Shown here: positions 1 through 7,013 of the stretch, piece by piece
How the letters are laid out: every line of letters begins with the position of its first letter
Numbering within the stretch: position 1 is the first letter of the stretch
NCBI GenBank assembly: GCA_964432925.1
Contig: CAYSPM010000037.1
Span: 1 to 19,603, forward strand
Direction of reading: 5' to 3'
Source of the DNA: CAYNTC01 sp964432925
Lineage (GTDB): Bacteria > Planctomycetota > Phycisphaerae > Sedimentisphaerales > Anaerobacaceae
DNA: 19,603 nucleotides
Program-made: the position numbers and the translations under genes
Notes under the pieces: generated by a model
Database searches by the model: none
The model's input: the letters and a program-made list of their open reading frames with translations, nothing else
What the model was told of the DNA's origin: nothing

Positions 1-245
1 AAGGGACGCCTTACGGTGCGCTCGGAATGACAGTTTTTTAGGTTTTCAACAGAGCCAGTCTATATGTTAGCAATTCAGAAATTTTATGCGCCTGTTATTG
101 CAAGACTGCACGAATATTATTTTCCGACTACTGCAGCAATAGGAAATATCCATATTTTTTTCATATACGTCCGAAAATACGTCTATTATCTATCCTGTGG
201 TATCAATAATTGGGTTTAATTGATGTACATTTTTCTATATTTTTC

Positions 246-272
246 TTGACTTTCTTTCTTCAGCATGATAGT
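246..272 (+). promoter_or_regulatory. Weak candidate promoter for the 382-993 gene
   Basis: TTGACT at 246-251 and GATAGT at 267-272 resemble sigma70 boxes, but the spacer is only 15 bases. Transcription from here would begin just before the structured leader at 281. It is the best candidate in the 1-381 stretch, which is otherwise AT-rich and shows no gene. Low confidence because of the short spacer. Confidence 0.25.
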
Positions 273-280
273 GTTTTTTG

Positions 281-377
281 AAACATAACTCCGAAAGGAG
301 GAGGCCACTTCAGTTAAGTACAGGAGGGTGGCACTTATGTTATGTTTAGGACAGGAGGGTGTTCCGTAGGGATACGG
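281..377 (+). promoter_or_regulatory. Structured 5' leader with nested helices
   Basis: Seen directly: a 9-bp closing stem pairs 281-289 with 339-347 (AAACATAAC/GTTATGTTT). It encloses a CTCC-GAAA-GGAG hairpin (289-300, GNRA-type loop) and a second stem, GCCAC (304-308) with GTGGC (328-332). A further hairpin, CCGTA-GGGA-TACGG (364-377), ends five bases before the start codon at 382. C289 could join either the closing stem or the first hairpin. The shape is a three-way junction followed by a start-proximal hairpin, which suggests a regulatory RNA. It does not match the cyclic-di-GMP, cobalamin, TPP or SAM riboswitch signatures I know. Function is inferred. Confidence 0.4.
337..369 (+). CDS. 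Putative 10-residue leader peptide
   Basis: An ATG at 337 follows a good Shine-Dalgarno sequence (AGGAGG at 322-327, 9 bases upstream) and opens a 10-codon frame, MLCLGQEGVP, ending at TAG 367-369, 12 bases before the start of the next gene. The ATG itself lies in the 3' strand of the closing leader stem, and the Shine-Dalgarno sits in the loop of the inner stem, so folding could control its translation. The downstream gene has only a weak GGGGAA before its ATG, which fits translational coupling. It could also be chance in a purine-rich leader. Confidence 0.3.
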   Translation: MLCLGQEGVP

Positions 378-381
378 GGAA

Positions 382-993
382 ATGCGAAACAGCAAGGATA
401 GTATAATAGTTGGTGCACTGTTGCTGTCTGCATGTGCAGCGGTTTGTAGTGTTCCAACAGTCGTCCAGACTGGCAATGACTTTGTCGTTGACAGTATTTT
501 TTTGTCCACATCTGAACTTAATACCTCTCATACTCAGTTAAGCGATATTGTTGCAGCACAAGATTCTTCTCTGGCATTCTTATCAACCAACGCACTTGCT
601 TCTCTCGAAAGTTCAGTCAACCTGCACAACTCAACCGTTAACTCTGCCACGTCCCTGACCGCTGTGCCGGGAGCACTATTTATGGTCCTGGCTGGATTTT
701 TTTGTATCTCGTTTGTCAGAGACCGCAGGTTTTGGTTTGCTATGCTTTTTGGCTTGGCGTCGCTCGGACAGGATGTATTCACTGCGTTGCCACATTGGGC
801 GTGGCAAGTGCGTAGCAAACGGAAAATTGAACGCTACGCTCCAAATGCAACTTATGCGTCAGAGCTTGAGGATTCAGCCAATCTTCGCAGTTATATTGAA
901 GGCATGTTAGATGGAGTACTGAGAAATACGACGTTATTTTTAACCTGCAACAATGCGCAGGATAAACTCGACCAAATACGCAGTTCACGATAA
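382..993 (+). CDS. Small membrane-anchored protein of unknown function
   Basis: A 203-residue protein that I cannot assign to a named family. Residues 1-25 form a hydrophobic, signal-like segment (IIVGALLLSACAAVCS) with a Ser-Ala-Cys-Ala stretch that could pass for a weak lipobox. Residues 35-90 are rich in Ser, Thr and Asn. A strongly hydrophobic region at about 94-135 starts with VPGALFMVLAGFFCISFV and is followed by RDRRFW. This arrangement of Val-Pro, a helix and a basic cluster recalls C-terminal sorting anchors of planctomycete surface proteins, but here about 90 further residues follow it. The C-terminal part is hydrophilic and probably helical. The gene stands alone: it is preceded by a structured leader with a short ORF and followed by a non-coding stretch. 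The start at 382 lacks a normal Shine-Dalgarno. Confidence 0.6.
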   Translation: MRNSKDSIIVGALLLSACAAVCSVPTVVQTGNDFVVDSIFLSTSELNTSHTQLSDIVAAQDSSLAFLSTNALASLESSVNLHNSTVNSATSLTAVPGALFMVLAGFFCISFVRDRRFWFAMLFGLASLGQDVFTALPHWAWQVRSKRKIERYAPNATYASELEDSANLRSYIEGMLDGVLRNTTLFLTCNNAQDKLDQIRSSR

Positions 994-1319
994 GCAATAC
1001 GCAACACGAAAACGTCGGCTGGCTGCGAAGAAAAAATGCATTGTAGCATTTAAATGTCAAGCGCGTTTGATTATTATTTGTCTGGGCAAGTAGGAGAGAG
1101 GATCACAAGGAGGTGATCTATCTCCTACTGCCTGGAATTTAAAAACTCTTTTATAATTAATCCCACACTCAAGGTATGAAAGAACCCGTTTACCTAGCCG
1201 GAGTGAAGGACTCCCTACAATCGATTATGCCTAATTTCGACGCAGAAAGAACATAAGGATAGTAGTTATTTTAATGAACATTAATTTTGTCGGTATACTT
1301 AAATGGCTCTATTTATCTA
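994..1319. other. Non-coding stretch with a long hairpin and a tiny ORF
   Basis: No convincing gene. From 997 to 1007 lies an 11-base match, in reverse complement, to the short-period repeat at 17892-17902. A long hairpin occupies 1085-1132 (listed separately). A 26-codon frame at 1176-1256 begins MKEPVYLAGVKDS after a weak AAGG; I recognise nothing in it and give it little weight. A 14-base palindrome, TTAATG-AA-CATTAA, is at 1269-1282. Confidence 0.5.
1085..1132. repeat. Long imperfect hairpin with a 12-base anti-16S match
   Basis: GGCA (1085-1088) pairs with TGCC (1129-1132). After a bulged A, GTAGGAGA pairs with TCTCCTAC. After a small internal loop, GATCAC (1101-1106) pairs with GTGATC (1113-1118), leaving the hexaloop AAGGAG. 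The loop plus the 3' arm reads AAGGAGGTGATC, exactly complementary to the conserved 3' end of 16S rRNA. No T-run follows, so it is not a classical intrinsic terminator, and no start codon sits at a suitable distance. It lies about 90 bases after the stop of the 382-993 gene and may stabilise that transcript. Confidence 0.5.
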
Positions 1320-2129
1320 TCACATGGAGGGATTTCGCCACGTACCTATTCCGTCCCACCATAAGGAAATGTAATCTATAATCGGCTGGTGTTCACCTTT
1401 CCGTTCTGATACTGTAAGTGCCATATTCCGGAGTTGTCGCATACAGCCCAATCCACCAATTTGCCAAGCGTGGGCACCAATGCTAACAGCTTCCTGTTCA
1501 GCTTGTTTAAAATTTCCCCGGTCTGTTGCCAGCAGGTCTGCAAGTTTTTCAGCTTGCGGTTTCAACAGCCCTTCCCAATGAGCTCGGTCAGCCTCTTCCT
1601 TTCTGAATACCTTTGCCAGCAAGCGATCACGGTTTCTACGCTTCGTTTCTCGTTCAGCCGCGATTCGCGCCAGTCTCTCAGCACGATGCCTGCGGCTGGC
1701 AGGTCCTAATGTCTCAAGCATGCCGGTCGCTGGATCGACGACGACCCAAACCAGAAAAGTTGTACCGAGCGTGCCCAGGGTAACGCCGAGTCGGAACTGA
1801 CTGGCACTACTGGCACCAATCATACCAAAACAGCCAGCCAATCCACCCAAAAACGGAGCAGCAACGTAAAAAGCCATGTAGTAGTTTGTGCTCGTTAGCG
1901 GATGTTCTTTTGCTATGATTTGGATGCCGCCAATCCCTCTATAGATCGCAAACAAATATATACTCACCAGTAGAAAGACAATCAGTGCCGAATGTCCTGA
2001 TAAAGAGAAAACGAACCACCAGTTGAAGCCTGCTTGTCGTAGTGCCAGTACCAGAATATAGCCCATACAGACGACGAACCAGACCGTGCTGGCTAAATGG
2101 ACAGATCGTAGAGTTCGTTGTGTAGACAT
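1320..2129 (-). CDS. Four-helix membrane protein with cytoplasmic coiled coil
   Basis: A 269-residue protein from the ATG at 2129. A TTG 18 bases upstream would add six residues, and neither start has a strong Shine-Dalgarno. The N-terminal half has about four hydrophobic segments (roughly 13-30, 45-62, 84-106 and 112-131). From about 140 the chain becomes very basic and charged (SRRHRAERLARIAAERE), which predicts a long cytoplasmic helix or coiled coil to about 205. The last 60 residues carry IGAHAWQIGGLGCMRQLRNM and a C-terminal WWDGIGTWR. I recall similar IGG-x-x-CMRQL proteins in planctomycetes but know no function. It lies 77 bases downstream of the polysaccharide-export gene on the same strand and is probably co-transcribed, which hints at an envelope or exopolysaccharide role. 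Confidence 0.65.
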   Translation of the reverse strand: MSTQRTLRSVHLASTVWFVVCMGYILVLALRQAGFNWWFVFSLSGHSALIVFLLVSIYLFAIYRGIGGIQIIAKEHPLTSTNYYMAFYVAAPFLGGLAGCFGMIGASSASQFRLGVTLGTLGTTFLVWVVVDPATGMLETLGPASRRHRAERLARIAAERETKRRNRDRLLAKVFRKEEADRAHWEGLLKPQAEKLADLLATDRGNFKQAEQEAVSIGAHAWQIGGLGCMRQLRNMALTVSERKGEHQPIIDYISLWWDGIGTWRNPSM

Positions 2130-2206
2130 AGGTATCTTTTCACACAACTACTACTTCTCTAGTTGTGCAGCCTGTATCACAGCGTCGAATAGCAGCCAGG
2201 TTATCT

Positions 2207-2986
2207 TTAGTAGCCGCCACCATAGTAACCACCACCACCATAGGGAGTTCTGCCTTCAAGGCCTCGTTCCACAGTGTAATACCCCGAAAAGGCTCGTGCA
2301 ATTGGTCGTATCATCTCCTCAATTATCATGGCTAGCGCTGCTGGTATGGTCGGTGGCACGTATACTATATCACCTTGTTGCAGCAGCACATCCTTGCGAA
2401 GATCACCGTGGACGGCCATACGTTCAAAGTCGACTTCGAACACTTTAGATCTTAGTTTTTCATCTGCTGAGGGTCTTATGACCTGGACTCGCTGCTCCCA
2501 GGCCATAGGATTAGGAGATGCTTCAGCAAGAGCTCTCAGCACCGTATCCCTGCCGGTATAAACTCTTGGGCCAGGCCTGTTAACCTGTCCCAAAACATAA
2601 TATACATTGCTTAAATACACAGCGACACGGACATCGATTGGTTTGTCCCCGGGAAGCGTATATAGATCCGCTGCTTTTTCTTTTATCAGTTCTGCTATTT
2701 CTGCAGGTGTTTTTCCCGCTGCCTCTATTTCCCCCAGGGCCTCAAAAGACACTTTTCCATCTGGTCGAATGCGCTGGCGTTGCAGGTGGATTTCCGCAAC
2801 TCTAGAACAATGCACCACAATTTCATCAGGAGGCTGTAGAATATATTTCTCAGCGGTCACATTAACCTCATAGGGCTTGAAGAAGGCCTGGATGTCTTTA
2901 GGACGGGACGAGAAGCAACCTGTCAACCCAAAGATGACAGCCGACATAGCTGCCGCTTTTCCTAACCTTGCGGGCTTCTTTGCCAT
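2207..2986 (-). CDS. Polysaccharide export lipoprotein (Wza-type, Poly_export + SLBB)
   Basis: Outer-membrane polysaccharide export protein of 259 residues. The N-terminus has a basic start, a hydrophobic stretch and the lipobox L21-T-G-C24, so Cys24 should be lipidated. Residues 46-122 match the polysaccharide export domain: YILQPPDEIVVHC, then RIRPDGKVSFEALGEIEAAG and the 'TPAEIAELIKE' helix. Residues 126-185 match a single SLBB domain (NVYYVLGQVNRPGPRVYTG, then VLRALAEA). QQGDIVYVPP at 204-212 is the usual closing strand. A helix, IPAALAMIIEEMIRPIARAF, follows, where Wza proteins place the membrane-spanning helix. The tail is Gly/Tyr-rich (GGGGYYGGGY). One SLBB domain makes it shorter than E. 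coli Wza. The start is supported by AAGGAA 8-9 bases upstream. The kinase, polymerase and glycosyltransferase genes expected for capsule or exopolysaccharide synthesis are not in this window. Confidence 0.88.
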   Translation of the reverse strand: MAKKPARLGKAAAMSAVIFGLTGCFSSRPKDIQAFFKPYEVNVTAEKYILQPPDEIVVHCSRVAEIHLQRQRIRPDGKVSFEALGEIEAAGKTPAEIAELIKEKAADLYTLPGDKPIDVRVAVYLSNVYYVLGQVNRPGPRVYTGRDTVLRALAEASPNPMAWEQRVQVIRPSADEKLRSKVFEVDFERMAVHGDLRKDVLLQQGDIVYVPPTIPAALAMIIEEMIRPIARAFSGYYTVERGLEGRTPYGGGGYYGGGY

Positions 2987-3074
2987 TACGATATTCCTTA
3001 AATAATTAAGCTTTTCACCGCAACAAATGGTTATCTGTCTTGCCTGTTTATTTGGCGTACACCAATTTCACTAA

Positions 3075-3103
3075 ACTATAACTATCATCGTACTTTACGT
3101 CAA
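3075..3103 (-). promoter_or_regulatory. Sigma70-like promoter for the polysaccharide-export operon
   Basis: On the minus strand TTGACG (3098-3103) and TATAGT (3075-3080) are separated by exactly 17 bases. Transcription would start near 3068, leaving a leader of about 80 bases before the ATG at 2986. The -35 box forms part of the palindrome GTCAAG-TTT-CTTGAC at 3099-3113. Confidence 0.6.
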
Positions 3104-3108
3104 GTTTC

Positions 3109-3139
3109 TTGACAATTTTTTGGACCTTACGTCGATAAT
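3109..3139 (+). promoter_or_regulatory. Candidate divergent promoter toward ribF
   Basis: TTGACA (3109-3114) is a perfect -35 box. GATAAT (3134-3139) follows after 19 bases, longer than usual. It would leave a leader of about 320 bases before ribF. The -35 boxes of this and the opposite promoter lie in the two arms of one palindrome (3099-3113), so a regulator bound there could affect both. Confidence 0.3.
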
Positions 3140-3468
3140 ACTTTGGCAGCCGTTTCCGGTGGATGTCACTGCGGTTTCTTGTCTTTCACGAGATTAGCGT
3201 TCCTTTCAGATTTAATTTGACGTGCTGAAAATGGATTTCACAGCAACGCTCAGTAGCAATGGATGCTTTGTCTGATTAATATATTTTAACTCTGATGAAT
3301 GCTGACGTTGTTGCTTTAAAAAAGACGTTGCGGATGCTACTCAATGCAAGTAGATTATATTTAGAAACTTGTGGCAAAGAAACTGCAGAGATCCTCGCTG
3401 TAATAGATGTCGACATACACACGAGGCAATAGACCGTAATTTATGCCAGATAGATATCAAAACAGATA

Positions 3469-4449
3469 ATGAAAATCATAAAAGCAATATCGGACTTTCA
3501 TAAAATAAAGCAGGGTTGTGTGCTCACCATAGGAAATTTTGATGGCGTACATCTTGGGCATCAGCGGATTCTCAAAGCAGTTCGTAAAATCGCTGAACAA
3601 AGAAACGTGGAATCTGTTGTAATGACTTTCGAGCCACACCCTGTAGCTATCTTGCACCCCGAAAAGGCTCCTCGTGTTTTGACACCATTAGCTCTGAAAA
3701 TAGACCTTTTGAAAGATTACGCTGATGACTGTGTGATTGTACTGGAGGATAGTAAAGACTTACTCAGCCTATCCCCTGAAGACTTTATTGACAAGCTCTT
3801 GATACAGACCATTAAACCATCCCTAATCGTTGAGGGTGAAGACTTCAATTTCGGAGTTGACAGACAAGGCAATGTGCAGACTCTGAAGGACCTGGGAGCG
3901 GAGAAGGATTTCGAGGTTGCTGTTGTACCGCCAGAAAAGGTTCAGCTCGCGATGGGCCAGAGTATTAGAGTATCGAGTACGATGATACGCTATATGCTTG
4001 AAAGCGGCCATGTCTCTGACGCTGCTGTAGCTTTGTCACGTCTATACCGCCTTATGGGACGAATCGTCCCTGGAAAGGGAAGAGGTAAACAACTTGGTTT
4101 TCCGACGTTGAATATGCAAAAACCTGAACAGGTCATTCCTGCTGAGGGTGTTTATGCCGGTTTTGTCGAGATTTCCGATTCTGAAGAGCAGCTCCTGCAA
4201 GAGCAGCAGAGAATCCCTTCCGTCTTCAGCATAGGACAAGCTCGAACATTCGCCGATGAGTATCCGCTGCTGATTGAGGCACATTTACTGGTAAAGCAGG
4301 TCGATAATATGACCGATAAATGGATGGCGATGGATTTTTTGGGGCGGCTGCGTAGCCAGCATAAATTCAGTACACCAGAGGCCCTTGCCAAGCAAATCGC
4401 AAAGGACTGCGAAACAGCGAAGAAGATACTAACAGACAAACAGCAGTAA
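3469..4449 (+). CDS. ribF: Bifunctional riboflavin kinase / FAD synthetase
   Basis: Converts riboflavin to FMN and FMN to FAD in the cytoplasm. The 326 residues are close to the usual length. The N-terminal adenylyltransferase domain has GNFDGVHLGH (22-31), FEPHP (54-58), EGEDFNFG (122-129) and the SSTMIR motif (169-174). The C-terminal kinase domain starts near 190 with GRIVPGKGRGKQLGFPTLN (197-215), in which the usual PTAN is PTLN. VIPAEGVYAG follows, then the likely catalytic Glu270 in LIEAHLL and FLGRLRSQHKF (290-300). The usual 'G-x-x-PTF' is altered to GQARTF. No strong Shine-Dalgarno is visible before the ATG. In many bacteria ribF sits close to nrnA and truB. Here nrnA is 2.5 kb downstream, separated by unrelated genes. 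A membrane protein gene follows after 58 bases and may be in the same transcript. Confidence 0.95.
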   Translation: MKIIKAISDFHKIKQGCVLTIGNFDGVHLGHQRILKAVRKIAEQRNVESVVMTFEPHPVAILHPEKAPRVLTPLALKIDLLKDYADDCVIVLEDSKDLLSLSPEDFIDKLLIQTIKPSLIVEGEDFNFGVDRQGNVQTLKDLGAEKDFEVAVVPPEKVQLAMGQSIRVSSTMIRYMLESGHVSDAAVALSRLYRLMGRIVPGKGRGKQLGFPTLNMQKPEQVIPAEGVYAGFVEISDSEEQLLQEQQRIPSVFSIGQARTFADEYPLLIEAHLLVKQVDNMTDKWMAMDFLGRLRSQHKFSTPEALAKQIAKDCETAKKILTDKQQ

Positions 4450-4507
4450 CGCGACCTTGTGATTGGTTGGCTAAGCGTACCGGAGACTGAATTAGCCGGA
4501 CAGGAGT

Positions 4508-5209
4508 ATGTCTTTTTCAAAATCCTTCAAAGTCCACTGGAAGTCACTAAAAACAAAATTCAAAGCCTTGATTCTACTTTTAGGTTTTCTGGCTGCCACG
4601 ATTACTGTCTGTGGTTTCATAGTCAGTAGTATCAGGTGGTTCCAGAGCGACTGGAAGAAGAGCGATGCATATATCTGGCTGTTTCAGCAACACAGAGATG
4701 TCATTCCTCTGATGGTAATTAACACCGGCGCTGCAGTATTGATACTTCGCCGTTGCCGGATGGCTCTCAAACGAAAACGCAAACTGCACTGGAGTTTGGT
4801 ATTCTTGTTGGGTTGGGGAATTCAGATCATGCTGTCACTGCCTGCTGGTATCTGGCAGGGGATTAACAGTTGGTCGTATTTGCCTATAAATGGGACTCCA
4901 CTTTGGTCCAGGATTCTAACACCACTTACGAACTGGCCTTTTAATGCCGGAGGTTACACTGTTAGGTGCGTATTCGATTCTACAGTGGGCTTTTATAGCA
5001 AGCTTCTTCCAGAACGCCTTGGTGATATCCTCGGCAACACGCCTTATTTCGCCGCACTCGTTCTCGTGCAAGGATCCATCCTTGCAGCAATCCTCACAAT
5101 AAGATATAAACAGCACAGGACTCTGCTGGGGTACGTCACGATAGCTTTGGGAATCTTGTTTCTTGTGAATTCCCTATTCGGCTTAAGTCTTTCATGGCCT
5201 AAGATTTAA
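4508..5209 (+). CDS. Five-helix integral membrane protein of unknown function
   Basis: A 233-residue protein with about five hydrophobic segments (roughly 18-42, 66-80, 94-115, 178-198 and 206-228), a basic N-terminus (KSFKVHWKSLKTKFK), and basic loops (RRCRMALKRKRK at about 81-92 and RYKQHR before the last helix). The stretch between helices 3 and 4 is about 60 residues with several Trp and Gly. I recognise no family. An AGGAG lies only one base before the ATG, too close for normal use, so the start is uncertain; no in-frame alternative upstream looks better. A broken second copy of its C-terminal half lies just downstream (5290-5508), which shows that the gene was once duplicated. It sits 58 bases after ribF and before the GH28 gene. 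Confidence 0.6.
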   Translation: MSFSKSFKVHWKSLKTKFKALILLLGFLAATITVCGFIVSSIRWFQSDWKKSDAYIWLFQQHRDVIPLMVINTGAAVLILRRCRMALKRKRKLHWSLVFLLGWGIQIMLSLPAGIWQGINSWSYLPINGTPLWSRILTPLTNWPFNAGGYTVRCVFDSTVGFYSKLLPERLGDILGNTPYFAALVLVQGSILAAILTIRYKQHRTLLGYVTIALGILFLVNSLFGLSLSWPKI

Positions 5210-5289
5210 CTGCTGTTCTTATCAGCCGGTATCTTACAAAGTGTACCTTGCTGGCCACGCATAGATGTATCTCGCTCTTGTGCATTGAT

Positions 5290-5508
5290 TCGTTTTTAAC
5301 ACTGCTTGCAGGTTAGCCTTTCAATGCAGATTTAGCAATATGACCTAATTGGTTCTTGTTGGCTTAACAGGTATCTGTACTTGCAATTGTGTTTGCTTTC
5401 AGATATAAAAGTCGAAAGACATTGGTCGATTGGCTTATATTATGCCTGGGAATTTTATTCCTGGTAAATTCTTTCGCCAATATAACTTGGTTCTGGGCTG
5501 GAACATAA
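5290..5508 (+). pseudogene. Decayed C-terminal copy of the upstream membrane protein gene
   Basis: Read in frame with the stop at 5506-5508, the last 46 codons (from CAG at 5368) align without gaps to the last 46 residues of the 4508-5209 protein. 19 of 46 are identical, including RYK, LGILFLVNS and a shared length to the stop. Upstream in the same frame, 'FLTLLAG*PFNA' aligns with ILTPLTNWPFNA, where Trp TGG has become TAG (5314-5316). Then about 27 codons are missing, with further stops at 5341 and 5365. Just before CAG, TTGGTTCTTGTT (LVLV) is out of frame with a 7-base insertion. So this is a paralogue with at least one nonsense change, a deletion and a frameshift. It fills most of the gap between the membrane protein and GH28 genes. 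Confidence 0.75.
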
Positions 5509-5585
5509 ACAGGCCAAAAACAAAGAATATACTGTAATAGGTGAAGCGAAAAAAGATTTCGCTTGGACTTATAGAGGAGATTGTC

Positions 5586-7013
5586 ATGAAACATAGAAGT
5601 TTGGAGAGTCCGGCAGGTACGGCAATTGTTCCAGGCAGAACTCTGCAGGTATTGTTCTGTCTTATTCTTTTAGTAGGAGCAGTGGGGCAAGCAAACGCTG
5701 GTTGGGAGCTGGTTAGTGAAATTCTAAGCGGGATTAAAGCGCCACAGTTTCCAGATCGAGAGTTTAACATTACCGATTATGGCGCAGTCGGGGATGGCCA
5801 AACTGATTGCACCGAGGCTTTCACCAAAGCAATATCAGCCGCCCATGAAGCTGGCGGTGGGCGAGTAGTTGTTCCCGCTGCTACATTTCTCACCGGAGCG
5901 ATTCACCTTAAGAGCAACGTTAACCTACATGTTTCAGAAGATGCTGTTATTAAATTCTCAGTGGATCCTAATAATTATCTTCCGCCGGTTTATACCAGAT
6001 TTGAGGGCGTTGAGTGCATGAGCTTTTCACCTTTAATCTATGCCTACGAGCAGGAAAATATTGCCATAACAGGCCAAGGGACGCTCGATGGACAGGCCAG
6101 TGATGGAAATTGGTGGCAATGGAAGACAACTCAACGCGAAGATGTTAAAGCTCTGCGGGATCAGGGAGAGGCAGGCGTGCCGGTTAAACAGAGAGTTTAC
6201 GGTAATAGCAAAAAATTAAGGCCCAACATGATTCAGCCCTACAAATGCAAAAACTTTCTAATGGAAGGAGTGACAATCAAGAATTCTCCAATGTGGCATA
6301 TTCACCCTGTACTTTCAGCAAACATCATAGTTAGGAATGTAAAAGTGATTGGCCATGGTCCCAACAACGATGGTTGCAATCCTGAATCGTGCAGGGATGT
6401 CCTAATTGAAGGTTGTTACTTTGACACAGGGGATGATTGTATTGCTATAAAGTCGGGCAGAAACAACGACGGCAGACGGGTGAATGTGCTAAGTGAGAAT
6501 ATTATCATACGAAATTGCCAGATGAAAGATGGACATGGCGGAGTTGTGATCGGCAGCGAAATGACAGGGGGCGCGAGAAATATTTTCGCAGAGAACTGCA
6601 CAATGGACAGCCCAAATTTGGATCGAGCGCTACGGATCAAAACTAACTCGGTTCGCGGTGGAACGGTCGAAAATGTCTATCTAAGGAATGTCAAAATCGG
6701 CCAGGTTGATGAGGCGGTGCTCAAGATCAACTTTTATTATGGAGAGGGTGATACCGGCAACTATCCTCCGACAGTCCGTAATATCAATTTGGAAAACGTC
6801 ACCAGCGAAAAAAGCAAATACGCTTTGTTGATTAGAGGTTATGACCGTTCGCCAATAACCGGTGTCTGCCTGAAAGATTGCACGTTCAATAACGTTCAGA
6901 AGTCTAACGTGCTCGTTGGAGTTAAGAAGCTCACTTTGCAAAAAGTGAAAATCAATGGCGAGTTTCAAAATAACACTGTCGAGGAAGAAGCTGTCCCTGC
7001 TGGAAGTCTATAA
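5586..7013 (+). CDS. Secreted GH28 polygalacturonase-family enzyme
   Basis: A pectin-degrading glycoside hydrolase of family 28 that cleaves alpha-1,4-galacturonide (or related rhamnogalacturonan) linkages. The start at 5586 is chosen because GAGGAG stands 7-8 bases upstream; a GTG at 5541 would add 15 residues without support. Of 475 residues, 1-38 are a signal peptide with a long n-region, a hydrophobic core (VLFCLILLVGAVG) and ANA|G cleavage. The mature protein begins with the typical FNITDYGAVGDG. All four catalytic motifs are present: NNDG (260-263, the NTD motif), GDDC (282-285), GHGG (316-319) and RIK (350-352). Parallel beta-helix repeats run to the end. The stop overlaps the ATG of the next gene as TAATG, an unusual coupling of a secreted enzyme to an RNA-degradation enzyme. 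Exo- versus endo-activity cannot be told from sequence. Confidence 0.93.
   Translation: MKHRSLESPAGTAIVPGRTLQVLFCLILLVGAVGQANAGWELVSEILSGIKAPQFPDREFNITDYGAVGDGQTDCTEAFTKAISAAHEAGGGRVVVPAATFLTGAIHLKSNVNLHVSEDAVIKFSVDPNNYLPPVYTRFEGVECMSFSPLIYAYEQENIAITGQGTLDGQASDGNWWQWKTTQREDVKALRDQGEAGVPVKQRVYGNSKKLRPNMIQPYKCKNFLMEGVTIKNSPMWHIHPVLSANIIVRNVKVIGHGPNNDGCNPESCRDVLIEGCYFDTGDDCIAIKSGRNNDGRRVNVLSENIIIRNCQMKDGHGGVVIGSEMTGGARNIFAENCTMDSPNLDRALRIKTNSVRGGTVENVYLRNVKIGQVDEAVLKINFYYGEGDTGNYPPTVRNINLENVTSEKSKYALLIRGYDRSPITGVCLKDCTFNNVQKSNVLVGVKKLTLQKVKINGEFQNNTVEEEAVPAGSL

Larger units (their letters stand above)
2987..3468. other. Intergenic region between divergent transcription units
   Basis: About 480 bases without a gene. 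It holds the minus-strand promoter at 3075-3103 and a weaker plus-strand candidate at 3109-3139, arranged back to back. Between 3140 and 3468 I see no ORF, RNA gene or strong repeat. ribF begins at 3469 without a clear Shine-Dalgarno. Confidence 0.6.

Noticed and set aside
281..377. Cyclic-di-GMP (GEMM) or other known riboswitch
   Set aside because: A GNRA loop and multi-stem layout are present, but the conserved core words of the known classes are not.
1176..1256. 26-codon ORF starting MKEPVYLAGVKDS
   Set aside because: The ribosome site is weak and no homology is recognised; it is mentioned only in the entry for the surrounding non-coding stretch.
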